NCBI GenBank assembly: GCA_030407315.1
Contig: JALQPE010002020.1
Coordinates: forward strand, 1 to 64,000
Length of the DNA: 64,000 bases
Direction of reading: 5' to 3'
Origin: Asparagopsis taxiformis
Lineage: Eukaryota; Rhodophyta; Florideophyceae; Bonnemaisoniales; Bonnemaisoniaceae
Shown: piece by piece, positions 9,910 to 21,017 of the stretch
Numbering within the stretch: the first letter of the stretch is position 1
Layout of the letters: the number at the start of each line of letters is the position of its first letter
Notes under the pieces: model-generated
Told to the model about the DNA's origin: nothing
The model's input: the letters and a program-made list of their open reading frames with translations, nothing else
The model's database searches: none
Made by a program: the position numbers and the translations under genes

Positions 9910-10067
9910 GGTCACGAAAGATGTTTTCATTTCGACTACAAATAAAGCTACGTTCCAGAGTTGAAGTATATCATATAATGCAGCATGTCCAGCCACCATT
10001 AGTCCAGGGTGAAACCTATTCGGCAGTACTCGCCTGTCAAAAACCAATCGTTCACACTCCAGGTGCA

Positions 10068-10125
10068 CTTCGTCCGAGCAGTGAACCTGACTGCCACTTC
10101 GTCCGAGCAGTGAACCTGACTGCTT
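10068..10125 (+). repeat. 29-bp tandem direct repeat (2 copies)
   Basis: CACTTCGTCCGAGCAGTGAA followed by CCTGACTGC occurs twice head to tail just downstream of the methyltransferase-SET gene. No function is assigned. Confidence 0.8.
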
Positions 10126-10154
10126 GGATGCTGTTATGCGTGCAGATGCAAAAT

Positions 10155-10385
10155 ACACGACCAAGTTGAAATGGACGCCCGGTGGATGTCCAGCTCAGTT
10201 GCATTGCTGTCCAGCCCAGAAATTCTACAATTCAGGGCAGAAAAAAATATTGCAAAAAACATCGATTTCAGCGGGTCGATTGTGCCGTACGGCACACCCC
10301 CATCTCAAAAACATGTTCACATGTGCATGTTTTTGAGAATAGCCCAAATTTTAATTCAAATCAGGACGTCTTCCGGACATAGGGG
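10155..10385 (-). repeat. Structured repeat E, inverted
   Basis: The same repeat as units A-D but in opposite orientation. The core is at 10266-10349; both hairpins are kept, but the closing stem is damaged (GCCCAAAT partner reads GCTGAAAT). With D it forms an inverted pair around the methyltransferase-SET gene. The sequence beyond it (10386-10598) is the short leader of the next gene. Confidence 0.8.
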
Positions 10386-10598
10386 TGCTCGCGGCCTAGC
10401 TCGACAGCTGTAATTGTACCTCATTAAATACTGTTGATGACTGCCTACCGTATACAATCTGGGCTGTTGGCGTATTCTCCGGTACTTGACCTGACCTGAA
10501 CGTTCATCGCAGACCGTTGTGGTTACCGACACTATACAGCAATCTTTTTTGTATCTCGTGCAACTCAATCGTTCCATCGCTTCGGGGAAAGCTTCATT

Positions 10599-11384
10599 AT
10601 GCCGCCGCGTATTGCGAAGAAAGCTCCAAAGCCTCCGGGCCTCCAGAAAACCCGGTCAGCAGCTGCTGTATCGAGTGCCCGACAATCCCGTGCGAAGAAG
10701 CGGTCTGGGCCTACCGGCAGCATTGAACCGCGGTCCGGTAGTCGCAAGACGGACCGGCGCAGAACTGGGGATCCGCAGCGAGAAAGTGAGGAAGGAGGAA
10801 CGGCGCGGAGAGAGATGGGGCTTGACCGAGGCAAGCGTGCTCGCAGGGACAGTGAACATCATGATGATGACATGATAGTGGCTCAAAACATGTTGGAATT
10901 GCGGCAGAGTGCTATGGCAAAGGTAGTTCCTCCCGGGTTGGCAGATGCGGAGGTGCTGCAGACGGAGTCCCAGCCGGGGGTTCGCGAGACACTGGAGGCT
11001 GTGACCCCCACTGCGCCAACTATGCCGAGTACATCAGCCCCAGCAGGTAATGCAGTCAGGGACCCGAGGATAGCGGCAAGGGATGTTGTTTCTGAGCAAC
11101 GTTCACAGGATGCCAACTATCATCGGCGGTCAGGTGGTACTGAGGGGAGAGAGCAGCCGGAGTGCGGGCCTCGTCACAACAGACTGTCATTGGTGCCAAA
11201 TATGCGCGTAACGCCCCCGCGACGTCAGGCTATTGCCGATGGAGGACATCATATCCCGATAGCGTGGGAGATGGGGGACGGTGAGGGCAGAGAGGTTGCA
11301 TCCGCCGGAATCCATCGATTTAATGGCGAGTCGCATCAATGCGCAGAAGAAGAAGATCGCGGAGCTGGAAAAAAAAGTGTTTAG
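10599..11384 (+). CDS. Basic N-terminal part of transposon accessory protein
   Basis: Starts at an ATG (PPRIAKKAPKPPG) with a lysine/arginine-rich, low-complexity N-terminus that could bind nucleic acid or act as a nuclear signal. No known domain. The frame runs to 11384 but overlaps the start of the next frame at 11281 after a G-rich stretch (GATGGGGGACGG), so this and the following ORF are probably one gene of about 760 codons with a one-base frameshift. I cannot exclude two genes. Confidence 0.5.
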   Translation: MPPRIAKKAPKPPGLQKTRSAAAVSSARQSRAKKRSGPTGSIEPRSGSRKTDRRRTGDPQRESEEGGTARREMGLDRGKRARRDSEHHDDDMIVAQNMLELRQSAMAKVVPPGLADAEVLQTESQPGVRETLEAVTPTAPTMPSTSAPAGNAVRDPRIAARDVVSEQRSQDANYHRRSGGTEGREQPECGPRHNRLSLVPNMRVTPPRRQAIADGGHHIPIAWEMGDGEGREVASAGIHRFNGESHQCAEEEDRGAGKKSV

Positions 11385-12882
11385 CCAGGACATAGCAAAC
11401 AAGGCGCTCACCACGGAGATAGTTGCGTTGGAGGCTAAGGTGAAGACTCTGCAGGCGGAAAATGCCAGCCTTACTGCAATTGCGAGAACAGGTAGAATCA
11501 GTGATCACGGTGGCGGTAAGTCGAAAATACAGAAAGCCATTCCTGTGAAATACCTTGGAGTTCTTAGGGCGGTTGAGGAAAACCTGACAAAGTGGTGCAA
11601 GAACGAGACTATGGAGCTGGACCCTATAGCGGAACAAACGCAGAGACGTTGGACTGGACGTACCATCGAGGTAGAGCCGGTAGAAGGGACACTTTGGAGC
11701 GAAAACGGTGTAGGATATATTGCTACCCCTCCGGGCTATATCATCAAGAATCTGCAGTGGTATACACCTTCGTACAGAGACGAGAGTGATCTGCTGAATG
11801 ACTTGGTGCGACACGTACTGCGTCAAAGTCCGTGGTGTGATGTGTTTTCCGATGAGGAGCAGCGTGTGTGCTGTCAAGAGGCTGTGGCGGGGAGCAAGGA
11901 ATTGAAAGTGAAGGTGACGCAGAAACTGTCCGACGTGATGAGTGCACGGAAGCGTAATGCGAGGGACAGATTGTTCGGTTCGCTGGGGTACACGAAATTA
12001 ATGTCTAGATGCACGATGCTGACGACGCGAGCTGAGATGGACGAGCGAGAGGAACAAAAGCGCGAAGCGTCTGAGAAGCTTTTGAAACGGGAAAGTAACG
12101 GTGATTTGGATATGGGGAGGTGGCGAACGGCACCGTTCTCAGAGCTGCGATACAGCAAAGGCATGGTTCCTGACAGCTTCGAAATGGAAGTGAATGGTGA
12201 TGCATGGTTTAACAACCGAGTAGCTGTGAATGTGCTGGACATCTTCAGGGGGTATTCGATACGACCAGAACAAGTAATGGACATAGAGACGAGCATACTA
12301 ACGCTGGCGCGCCTGGATGCTTGGCTAGTGACTACTGTGGAGTGTTTGGATGAACCGAAGGGGAAAGGAGGTGCACGGCAGAAGGAGTTTACAAGGCGGT
12401 ACAGTCAATATGTGGGGGTAGCTTTTCAGCAATTAGTTGGTATGGTGGTGTACTGCATGTCTTGTCTCCAAGGCTCGCAAGCAAGGGAAGAAACGGACGT
12501 TGTCGAGAGCGAACAGCGGACTAGTGCACAGTCACGGCATGTGTTTGCAAGCCGTACTGTGACGAGAGAGGCTGTTGAAGTGTGGCAAAGCGGAGAGGGG
12601 TCTGGAATTGTTCATGTCGTTGATGATGTAAACCGCTGCTCATCACTTGTTCTAGTGTCCGAGGATTGGATTCAATCGCATATTACGTCAAACCTCGGTG
12701 CTGTAATGGATTGTGTGATTGCGCAAGGACTAATTGGCGCAGAACTTTTCGTCGTTGACCCATATGCTGGACACCTGAGTGCAAACCTGAATGTCGAAAT
12801 CAATGCCCCACAGTATGGGGGCATGGAGCGGCGCCATGCAGCCACTGCTGATAACGGTTTTGGCGTAATGGAGGATGGTTGA
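11281..12882 (+). CDS. Coiled-coil accessory protein of Plavaka-like element
   Basis: Up to 533 aa; the first codon of the open frame is GTG and the first ATG is at 11323. Residues 15-70 form a heptad-rich coiled coil (QKKKIAELEKKVFSQ). The rest is a globular region of unknown family with WCKNETMELDP, TPPGYIIKNLQWYTPSYRDE and SPWCDVFSDEEQRVCCQEA. A second copy sits inverted at 50461-51902 with nearly the same protein sequence, in both cases tail-to-tail with a Plavaka-like transposase end. It is therefore a stable part of that element rather than a chance neighbour. Possible roles are a transposition cofactor or a regulator; no catalytic motif is visible. Confidence 0.6.
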   Translation: MRAERLHPPESIDLMASRINAQKKKIAELEKKVFSQDIANKALTTEIVALEAKVKTLQAENASLTAIARTGRISDHGGGKSKIQKAIPVKYLGVLRAVEENLTKWCKNETMELDPIAEQTQRRWTGRTIEVEPVEGTLWSENGVGYIATPPGYIIKNLQWYTPSYRDESDLLNDLVRHVLRQSPWCDVFSDEEQRVCCQEAVAGSKELKVKVTQKLSDVMSARKRNARDRLFGSLGYTKLMSRCTMLTTRAEMDEREEQKREASEKLLKRESNGDLDMGRWRTAPFSELRYSKGMVPDSFEMEVNGDAWFNNRVAVNVLDIFRGYSIRPEQVMDIETSILTLARLDAWLVTTVECLDEPKGKGGARQKEFTRRYSQYVGVAFQQLVGMVVYCMSCLQGSQAREETDVVESEQRTSAQSRHVFASRTVTREAVEVWQSGEGSGIVHVVDDVNRCSSLVLVSEDWIQSHITSNLGAVMDCVIAQGLIGAELFVVDPYAGHLSANLNVEINAPQYGGMERRHAATADNGFGVMEDG

Positions 12883-12959
12883 AATTAGTGCAGTAAATGT
12901 GACGTTGACTAGAAGGTTTATCATGTAGTACATTATCAATAGAGTGCTGCGATTTAGAT

Positions 12960-15835
12960 TTATTCTTCTTCATTATCATCTGTGAACTGGTAATCAGTGT
13001 TGGTGTAGAAGCGGTTGAGATAGAAACGGTGGTCCGACCAGTGCATTTGTTTCGTAAATGGCTTGACTGGAAAGTTACTTCGTACGATGTGCACGGTGCC
13101 AGATATAGTAGATGCAGGAATGAGGTCAAACCAAGGACCACCTGCACTGTGGGATGCAGTGTCATTGCTGTCAACGGATCCGTTGTCCGGGTCCCATGTG
13201 GACCACTTTAAACAAATGCACCCAAGTGATTTTTCCACAGCGGTTTTTGGGGCAAAGCAGGTCATATACTGAACGAAAGCGAGTTCTACAGGTTGAAACA
13301 GGTTTGGAGACTGCAGGCGTACCAGTGCCAGGACGCGCCCTACCCATATGGTTCTGTAGTCATCGGCAGTTCCGGAGATGACGACAAAGGAGTACTGCGA
13401 TCTCTTTGCGGGGCCGAACGATGAAGTTGCAAAGACGCGCTGCTGCTTGTGCCTCGACACGTTTGTGGGGCGAAGCATGCCACTGTGCGGGTCAAAGTCG
13501 TCGGCATCTGGGACGTACCCTCCCATGACGTAGGCGGACTTTACCACGGTGACGGAAATGTCCATGTCATGTATTGGAGGGCCTTCTGCCGTGGCGCGCA
13601 GTCTAGCGAGGGTGAGGAACGCTTGTGCAGCTGTGTCACCGAGTTGCTGGAATAGCGTTATGGTGCCAGACGGGAACGAGGAGTTGTGCAGCGGCAAAAG
13701 AGTGGCAGGATCGGGCTGTCCGTCGATATCTGCAACGAGGAGGGTTGCATCGGGCAGCAGGGAGGCAAAGTCGTGCAGTGCAACGGTGAATCCGTCGCGA
13801 ACGAGTACTGCACCGTCTGTGGGCGATATCATGCGTGGGTTTCCCAATGTGTTCGATGGGGTATGACCAGTTGGAGTGGCCAAGGAGAATTCCATGTGGC
13901 GAATAGTCTCTTCCATGGCTGTGGAGCGCCTTCGAGAGGTTTTCCTATAACTCTGTTTGAACAGAAGATGCGAGTGTTCGTAGGGGCCTGCATCAATGTG
14001 TTCCAGGGCGCCATATCTCTGCAAGTCACCGGGAAGATGGTCAAGAAGATGGAACTTGAAAGTTTTGAGACCTGTGGTGTGGAATGGGCCGAGGGTGGAG
14101 AGCATTGATTGTTTGAAATAGGAAATGGAGTTCTGGAGGCTTTCTAGTTCGGCGGCAGTCCAGTGCTTGATGCGACCGCGTTTCATGACCCATGCGCCGA
14201 GGTCAGAGTATTGCGTGCAGATGGAAGTGAGGGGGGCTGTATCTACTTCGTCACAGCATGTGTCAATGAATGCTGCGATGAAAGGGAACACCATGTCGAC
14301 ATGGTGATAGTCTTTGGCTGCGAGCATGCCGCGTATGCCGTCCTCCGTGAAGAGGCCGTTCAAATTGGTGCCCTTCTCACCCTTGGAGAAGTCGACATGA
14401 AAACCGGTGATGTAGTAGTCGCGTTCGATAGCGGGCAGAATGCTGTTTGAGCCGGCGAGGATGGATTTTTCACCTTCTTGAAGGTGCGAGGTGTCCCGGA
14501 ATGGGAGGCAGTGGTGGTGGTGAGGTCTGGGGAGCTGAGGCGGTGGACAATGCACTGTTTGATGAGCTTTGAGATGCCGAGGTGGAGATTGTGCAGAGGC
14601 TCGAAGGAGAAAATGTTGTAGGGGTCTAGGGGACTGTTGGTGGGTAAAAGAGCGGTCGATTCGAGGACAGAGTGTTGTTCGAGGAGGGAGAGAGCTTCGA
14701 GCGGAGCAGTTGTATGCTCCTGAGCGCTCTCTTGGCGTGCAGAGCGTGTATCATCGAGGGAGCGGGGCTGGTGTGGCGCGGTGGATTCAAGTTGAGTGGC
14801 GGGGATGTAGCAGCGGTGGCAGGGATGTGTGGTGGTAGTGCTGTTGCGAGTGCATGACAGCTCTTTGGCCTCTGGAAAGTCGCAGCAATAATTGGCTAGG
14901 ATGGGAAAGCATTGGCGGGCAGTTGCAGTGGAGTCTGTGCAGGGGAACCCGGAAGAGAACGCGGTGGATAGGGACGAAAACACTTTTTCGAGTGCTTTAT
15001 GAAGAATATCAATTTTGCGAGCGCGACTAGCAGAACTAGAGGTTGTCGGCATTTCATCACCGAACAAGGCGTTGGACGAAGGGTTCACAATGTACGGAAG
15101 ATACCCGACGATGGTGAGGCCGGTACGGATGCAGTGGCGACGGAGGGGGGCGGAGAAGTTGAGCAGTGTGACGTGTATGGGGTATGCGACGATTGCGGAG
15201 CTCTTGAGGCTTGTGCTGCTCTGTCGGAGTACACTTGGAGGAGGCCGGCAAAGGAGGAAGGTGGGATCAGTTTCCTCTGCCCATACGACCTGTGGATCTT
15301 CCGAGAGCTGCACGCGCTATCTAGTAACCTGGTGCAGCGTTTTCGCGAATTCTGTGTGTATACATGCAAATATATGGGGATGAGAAAATATTGCGGTGCC
15401 GTCTGGGGCGGTCTGTGGGGGGGGTGGAAGAGAGTATTTTGGTCGTTAGCCAGTGCTAACTGCCTGCGGAGCATGTCGACTGGGTCGCGGAGGTACAGCT
15501 GTGCCGAGTACTTACCAGTTTTGTCTGGAATGATGTGGCTCTTGTAACCTTCGGTGCGGAAATGTGTTTCGACCATGGAAGCGGTAACGTGGCGACATTC
15601 TTCTACGGTGCGAACGGCGCTGTTGAACTTTTCTAGGGAGAATGCGGGGTCTTGTAGGATGGTGATGACTTCGCTCACGCGGCCAGCGCCGGCCTTGTAC
15701 TCGAGGGTTGTGAGACTGGCGGCGAGGGATTGCACGAGGAGGTCTGCGCGGGAGGGGGTTGAGGTTGGTGGCAGTGGAGCGTCACAGGGTGAGTCGCTGG
15801 AGGAAGCACTACCAGATTCTGGGTCTGGGGAGCTG
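12960..15835 (-). pseudogene. Plavaka/CACTA-like transposase, frameshifted and cut by CACTA-1
   Basis: Three minus-strand frames form one transposase: about 15835-15315, 15315-14500 and 14555-12960. Family blocks in order: QLYLRDPVDML; WAEETDPT; RQCFPILANYCCDFPEA then HPCHRC (the zinc-binding and aspartate region of Plavaka/Tnp2 transposases); DPYNIFSFEPLHNLHLG; and TFKFHLLDHLPGDLQRYG then AGPYEHSHLLFKQSYRKTSR near the end. The N-terminal frame is still open where the CACTA-1 end begins at 15836, so that insertion removed the true start. Two frame breaks plus the insertion make it dead. The gene ends 78 bases from the convergent accessory gene. Confidence 0.75.
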
Positions 15836-16195
15836 CACTACGGTGTTGAAAAGGGGGCCTCAGACAGTACTGCGAGACAGTGATTTTTACTGTCTGAGAC
15901 AGTAAAAATCACTATGCGGCAAATGAAAATTAATGCCACACTTGGAGACAGTGATTTGCACTGTCTGGCAGACAGTACGGAACACTGTCTGCAGACAGTA
16001 AAAAACACTGTCTCACAGTACTGTCTGAGGCAGTGAATGGAGACAGTAAAAATTAATGATTTATTCAATAGTTGGATATGATGTAATTTACTGTACTGGG
16101 CAGTGTTGGCGGATAGTGTTTTGTATTGGCCAAGGCAACATGGCCGGATAGTGAAATACGCTGCCTGGGACAATAGATGGAACCAACACGGTGCA

Positions 16196-16560
16196 CTGTC
16201 CTGGGCAGTACCTGGAGACAGTGATTTTCACTGTCCTGGGCAGTACCTGGAGACAGTGATTTTCACTGTCCTGGGCAGTACCTGGAGACAGTGATTTTCA
16301 CTGTCCTGGGCAGTACCTGTAGACAGTATTTTCACTGTCCTGGGCAGTACCTGTAGACAGTACTTTGTGCTGCCCTGGGCAGCACCTGTAGACAGTACTT
16401 TGTGCTGCCCTGGGCAGCACCTGTAGACAGTACTTTGTGCTGCCCTGGGCAGCACCTGGAGATAGTACTTTGTGCTGTCCTGGGCAGCACCTGGAGACAG
16501 TATTTCGTGCTGCCCTGGGTAGCACCTGGAGACAGTAAAAGTAGTGTCCTGATATAGTAA
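16196..16560 (+). repeat. 35-bp subterminal tandem array, left arm
   Basis: About ten head-to-tail copies of a 35-bp unit (CTGGGCAGTACCTGGAGACA then GTGATTTTCACTGTC). Each carries the small inverted repeat ACAGTGA/TCACTGT, later decaying to ACAGTACTTTGTGCTG. Such arrays next to CACTA ends are usual binding sites for the element's own proteins. Confidence 0.8.
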
Positions 16561-17240
16561 AATTCGGTGTCTGGGAGTGGTGGATGAGATGGAGCGTCAC
16601 GCTGTCGTGGGCATCTTTCTGGGGTAGAGGAAGGCAGTTCTAGCGCTATGAGGATGGGGCATGGACGGTATTCATATGGGAATGGACAGAATAGTACGGC
16701 TAGGAATTTTTATTTCGTAGTGACTATGAGCTAGCGAGAGGTATACGCGGTAGGATAGGTAGCAATCTAAGAGGGTGCGATATGGGAAGCTTCACTCTGG
16801 ATTTGTTTATTTGCGCAGGCTACATTGAGAATAAACAATCCCTATGTTAAAAATGCTACTACAACTAACACTATTCCGACGAGTAAAACTAAAACTACTA
16901 GAAAAGTCTAGAAATCTATCAACTGATTGAGCTGCATGAATAAGCTAGGAAATGAAGAGAAGAAGAAAAAATGATGTATAGAAAGGAAACAAGTTAGTGA
17001 CGTTGAATTGGAGAGGGAAATTGATGGTGATTAGGAGACTAACGTACCTTAACAAATACCATTGCATCCCAAATTGAGATATGTACTCACAGGCAGAAAA
17101 GAAAATTAGTGGAGAAGTGGTAAGAGAGAAAGATAAATGAAAGTAGAAGTGGAACACTCACCGACTGGAAACCTGAGAAAGAGAAAACGAATAGAAAACT
17201 GGGTTAGTGGCGTGAGTTGTGGAAACGTACCATCATGGTT

Positions 17241-17377
17241 CATATCCGTCGGAGACAAAGCAACAACTTTGGCCTTGGAAGCCGTATTGATGATCTAAAA
17301 CTTACGCTTTGGAAGCAGTTTAGATGATCTATACGGCTTCCACGGCCAGGGTTGTTGCTTTGTTTCCGACGGATATG
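17241..17377. repeat. Foldback in left arm
   Basis: CATATCCGTCGGAGACAAAG at the left edge pairs with CTTTGTTTCCGACGGATATG at the right edge; the arms of about 60 bases also hold GGAAGCCGTAT/ATACGGCTTCC. The corresponding place in the right arm holds a different palindrome (31367-31400). Confidence 0.75.
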
Positions 17378-18330
17378 AAGATGGAAACAGGGATTTCCAG
17401 AATCTTTCGTTTAAGTAGTACTCTACGGGCGGAAATGACGTGTAGGAGAACAATAGAGGGATGAGTTTGAAACGGAGCGGTGCGATGGGAGGCCCAGAAA
17501 AACGATACCTAGGCTGCGAATTACGCTTGGAAGCACATGATCTGGCAGAGGAGGCGCACATTATCGTATCTTCTACCGCCTTTTATTGTCTAGAATGACG
17601 TCATCACTACAGAAATATAGGAAAAACACTAGCATATGGGGCCTACAGGACAGGCGGAGGTGAAGAGTAAGAAAAATGGCGCACTTTCCTGGACGAGGAG
17701 TCCGCGCTTCCAGTGATGATGTGGATGGTATATATCGATAACGTCATTGTATGCTCCGAGTACACTTGGCAGGCAGTCAAAGCGGGCCACGTGGATGGTG
17801 GCGGTTAGGAAACAGCAGTGTCGAAGAATTTTTATAATTTTCATGTTTCAAGCGAGCAGTGAGTCTGCATTGCAATATAAAAATGTATCCTAATTTAAGA
17901 TATCACACCGAGTACGATTCAACGAGACATCGTGTTTTCACCTTGTGAATAGGGCCGAGAATATGGTAGAGTATACGAGTAGGAACTACGTGCATGAGAA
18001 AATCAGATTCAGTATTAGTGCTTAGAGCATCACTGCGTAACAAACGGAAGTGGATACGTCTTGGCCAGGATGGTGTTTAGGGAATGCGATACAAGATAGC
18101 AAAACGATATTGAGTAGGTCGAGCCCGGATGAAATAGCAATCATTGTGCATAAAGTAATGAGCATAGGACAAATCATTGTGGTGAAACAGTTCATTGGAT
18201 CGAATGAAAGCCAGGAAAGGTTTCTTAATGGTTGAATTTAGTGGCGGAGAAATATAATTCTGCACTATAGCGGAGAAGTAGCGGAAAAGAGTAAATCTCC
18301 TTCAGCAAGCGAGACATGCATCAATATTGC

Positions 18331-20597
18331 CCAGTATAGTTCGTCTGAAGTGCAAGTTGAACCTCGCAAAGTGAATATCAGAGGTCGTTGGCTAGTGGTT
18401 GAAGAAGTCTGCAACGATGGAGCAATTCTTGAAAACGGATTTGGCTGCAGAAAACTATTCCGAACAGGCCAGAGTTCGTGCAGTTCTCTTCGACGGAGAA
18501 TCTGGCTGGGTGTACGGTGAAATTTTTGTTCAACGGATCGTTTAGGGGTGCTCCGGACGTCCAAAATTGTGTCAACCTCGAGATGACGGCGTACTACACT
18601 TGTAGCCGTTGGTGGGCCGGGCTGAAACCGAACTCGGTTGGTACCATTGGGCAGGAATGGATTGCTGGTTTGTTGGAAATCTTCGGGTACGTGAAGGAGG
18701 TGGCCGAGTATTGGAACGTTTCGGATGTGTTGAGGATGCTGGATGGCTCCATTCCCAGCGTGGGTGACCCGAGCAAGAGCTTCGACATTCACTCACGCGT
18801 TGTCGAAGTTTTTGCGCTGATGGTGCCCAAGAAGGGGTTCTGAGCGGACTTACATCCCAAGGAAGGCCCTCCCAATGGCTCCAAGTTTGAGAACATCTTT
18901 CCCAATCGGAAGTCTATGTTTTGAAAGGACGCCAGGAAAATGCTCCTGCGCGTAACTGGCTACCGCGACATGTAAATGCGGAAACAATTTTACGTGGTGG
19001 ACCCACACATCCCACATGCTGCGCTCCCAGTCACATGTGGTCATGATTCCGCCATCCCTTCCCCTTCCCCTTCCATTTCCCTGACCATCCCTTCATCCTC
19101 CATTCCTTTGCCTTTGAAGAATCCAATTTAGGTAGTACCACCTCAATTAGATTCTTCCAGCTATTCCGAGGCTGCCTCTGTTTCTGCCACTACCCCTGTC
19201 GTGTCTGCATCGTCCGGAGTGGAAACTTCTGGGAAAGTGATGCCCAAAAGGAGTACCTGCCTGAAAGAGAGTCGTTCCGGTCGTGGTGGAACAGCGACGG
19301 CGGGTGGTGCGAGCCCTGTTCAGGTCGTCGAGCTGGAGAGCGCACCCAAGGATGCGGGTAAAAGCTCCATCCTTGGGAAGCGCAACTGGGAAACCGCTTC
19401 TGCGACGCCCGAGCCCTCTACCAAATTTGGTACTTTTAAAAGAGGAAGCTCAGTGAGACTTCATCAAAGTCGTCGTCAAAGAAATCCAAGTCGGCTTCCA
19501 GAGGACGTTCTCGGGAGCCGATTCTCCAGTTCGACGACGCCCATGAAAATCCTATTCCCGACAGTATCGTCGATGAGAATGTGGCCGCCGTTCTCCCCAG
19601 CGCAATTGCGTCTGGTAGCCCGATGAAGTACTACATGGAAATTACGACGGTAGAGACGGTGCGGGCGGAAATAAAGGCGGCAGCATTCCTGGCAGCTGCA
19701 TCGCCAGGTGCTGAGGACTCGGTGGTGGAATAGTACTTTGCGGTGAAGCGGCGTTGCTGGACAACATGGGGGTGGTTGTTGTGGAAGGCCTCTTGCAGTC
19801 GTCCACGGCTGGTAGCGCGACGCATGACCTCTTCAGTCACTTTTCTCGACAGTTCCAGCTGGTTGAGGAGGTTGAAAAGCCACAGAAACCCTCCCAGCAG
19901 TCTGATTCTGATTATGAAGACAGGAAACCACAGGACGAGCCCCCAGATTTCGCCAAGCCCGGTTTTGATCCTTCGCCGTGGCATTTCATCCACAACGTGG
20001 GTGCTGCGAAGGACCGCATAGATGGTGGTCGTGGGCGACTCCCCCTGCCGCGGTGTGAATTGTGCGACAAGCTGGAGGAGGGGAATTTGGATATGTACAG
20101 GAACAAGTTGGTGGCAGAGCTTGCTCTTGGTGTTTGTGCGGATTTCTTGAAGTTGGGAATGGAGGGTGAGGATCCTGTCTTTTTCCCGAAGACAGGATTA
20201 CGGCTGCTTCTTAAAACAGATGGGGCTGCGGACCAGGATGGGCACACGGACTTCTGAGTATCCCAATTTTGAGGAGTCGGACCTACCCAATCCCCATCCT
20301 ATTTCATGATGTCGAGCGGATCCGATGGGTTCTTTATAGTAGCTGCACCTTATAGTCATGTATGCCTGGTCCATACGGACGCCGACATGTGGAAGGTTCC
20401 CGTTAACCACTTTTATGTGCCACCCTATTCCGTCTTAGTTGATCGCGGTGACCTTTACCATTACGGGGTCGGCTTCAGGTGAGGAGATCTTCCTGTGGGA
20501 GCAGAATTTAGTCTATGGTCTGCCCACGCGCGGCCACATCTACTTGAAGACTGAGAAGGACGTCCTCACGGACCACATCCACACCGTCGAATATTAA
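18331..20597 (+). pseudogene. ParB/oxygenase fusion gene, second copy, decayed
   Basis: The open pieces line up with the protein at 58814-61912: ENLAGCTVKFLFNGSFR (about 18493) with KNMQGCTVDVLFASAFR; SPMKYYMEITTVETVRAE (about 19620) with SRMKYYVNGKLVDTLRAE; MGVVVVEGLLQSSTAG (about 19766) with VGFTIMDGIFKSSTTA; and LCDKLEEGNLDMYRNKL with LCDDLEDNNNNLYRKKM. Beyond the point where that copy is cut, this one continues with GHTDFEYP (HTD at 20243-20251), RGDLYHYGVG (histidine at 20459-20461) and TRGHIYL, ending at the TAA at 20595-20597. These are the HxD and distal-His positions expected of a 2OG-Fe(II) oxygenase. There are several stops and frame changes; the 5' part is missing at the arm boundary. 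Confidence 0.7.
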
Positions 20598-21017
20598 AAG
20601 TATGACAGGAGCAATAGATAGCATACGAGAAGTATTAAAACCTATGCTATTGTTCCCTGCTATGAAGTTCTGTCTTTCTCATCTCAACATTATTCGCTTA
20701 GCCCACCTTTCTATTTTCATCTATACATCTGACCTTCATGTCATAGTTTAGTGCTACTAAGCCTATTGATTGCTACATTTTTGTATTAGTCTACAACTTT
20801 ACATGATTTCACTAGCTAGACCGTAGGGGGGACTAGTTTTAGACCTTGACAACCCGTGAGGTTCGACTATAAGAGACGTTGCTGAGATAACACATGACAC
20901 AGAATGCTCCTGGAAGCCACTCACAGCCGTACAAACGTTCTGCTGAGCCATGTTCCTGACTTCCCAATTCCTTGCTCACCCTTCCCTAGGTGGGAGGGGG
21001 ACGGAACTCTCAGCCCC
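20598..21017. other. Noncoding flank, no gene seen
   Basis: AT-rich sequence after the ParB/oxygenase pseudogene. A loose inverted repeat (AGCAATAGATAGCATA with TATGCTATTGTT) lies at 20611-20655. Nothing else is recognised. Confidence 0.5.

Larger units (their letters stand above)
15836..18330 (+). repeat. CACTA-1 left inverted arm
   Basis: The terminal 35 bases are GC-rich. Then follow dispersed GACAGTAAAAATCACTGTC-like motifs, a tandem array (16196-16560), and about 1.7 kb of AT-rich noncoding DNA ending at CATCAATATTGCCCA. The reverse complement is found at 30373-32721. The short ORFs seen in both arms (71 aa at 17629-17844 and 62 aa at 18077-18265) reflect arm identity; I do not call them genes. 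Confidence 0.8.

Noticed and set aside
16196..16560. Regularly spaced repeats resembling a CRISPR array
   Set aside because: Units are contiguous 35-bp tandem copies without unique spacers and lie next to a transposon end in eukaryotic DNA.
17629..17844. A conserved 71-aa gene duplicated at 30862-31077
   Set aside because: Identity is explained by the inverted arms themselves; there is no domain, and no evidence of constraint beyond the arms.
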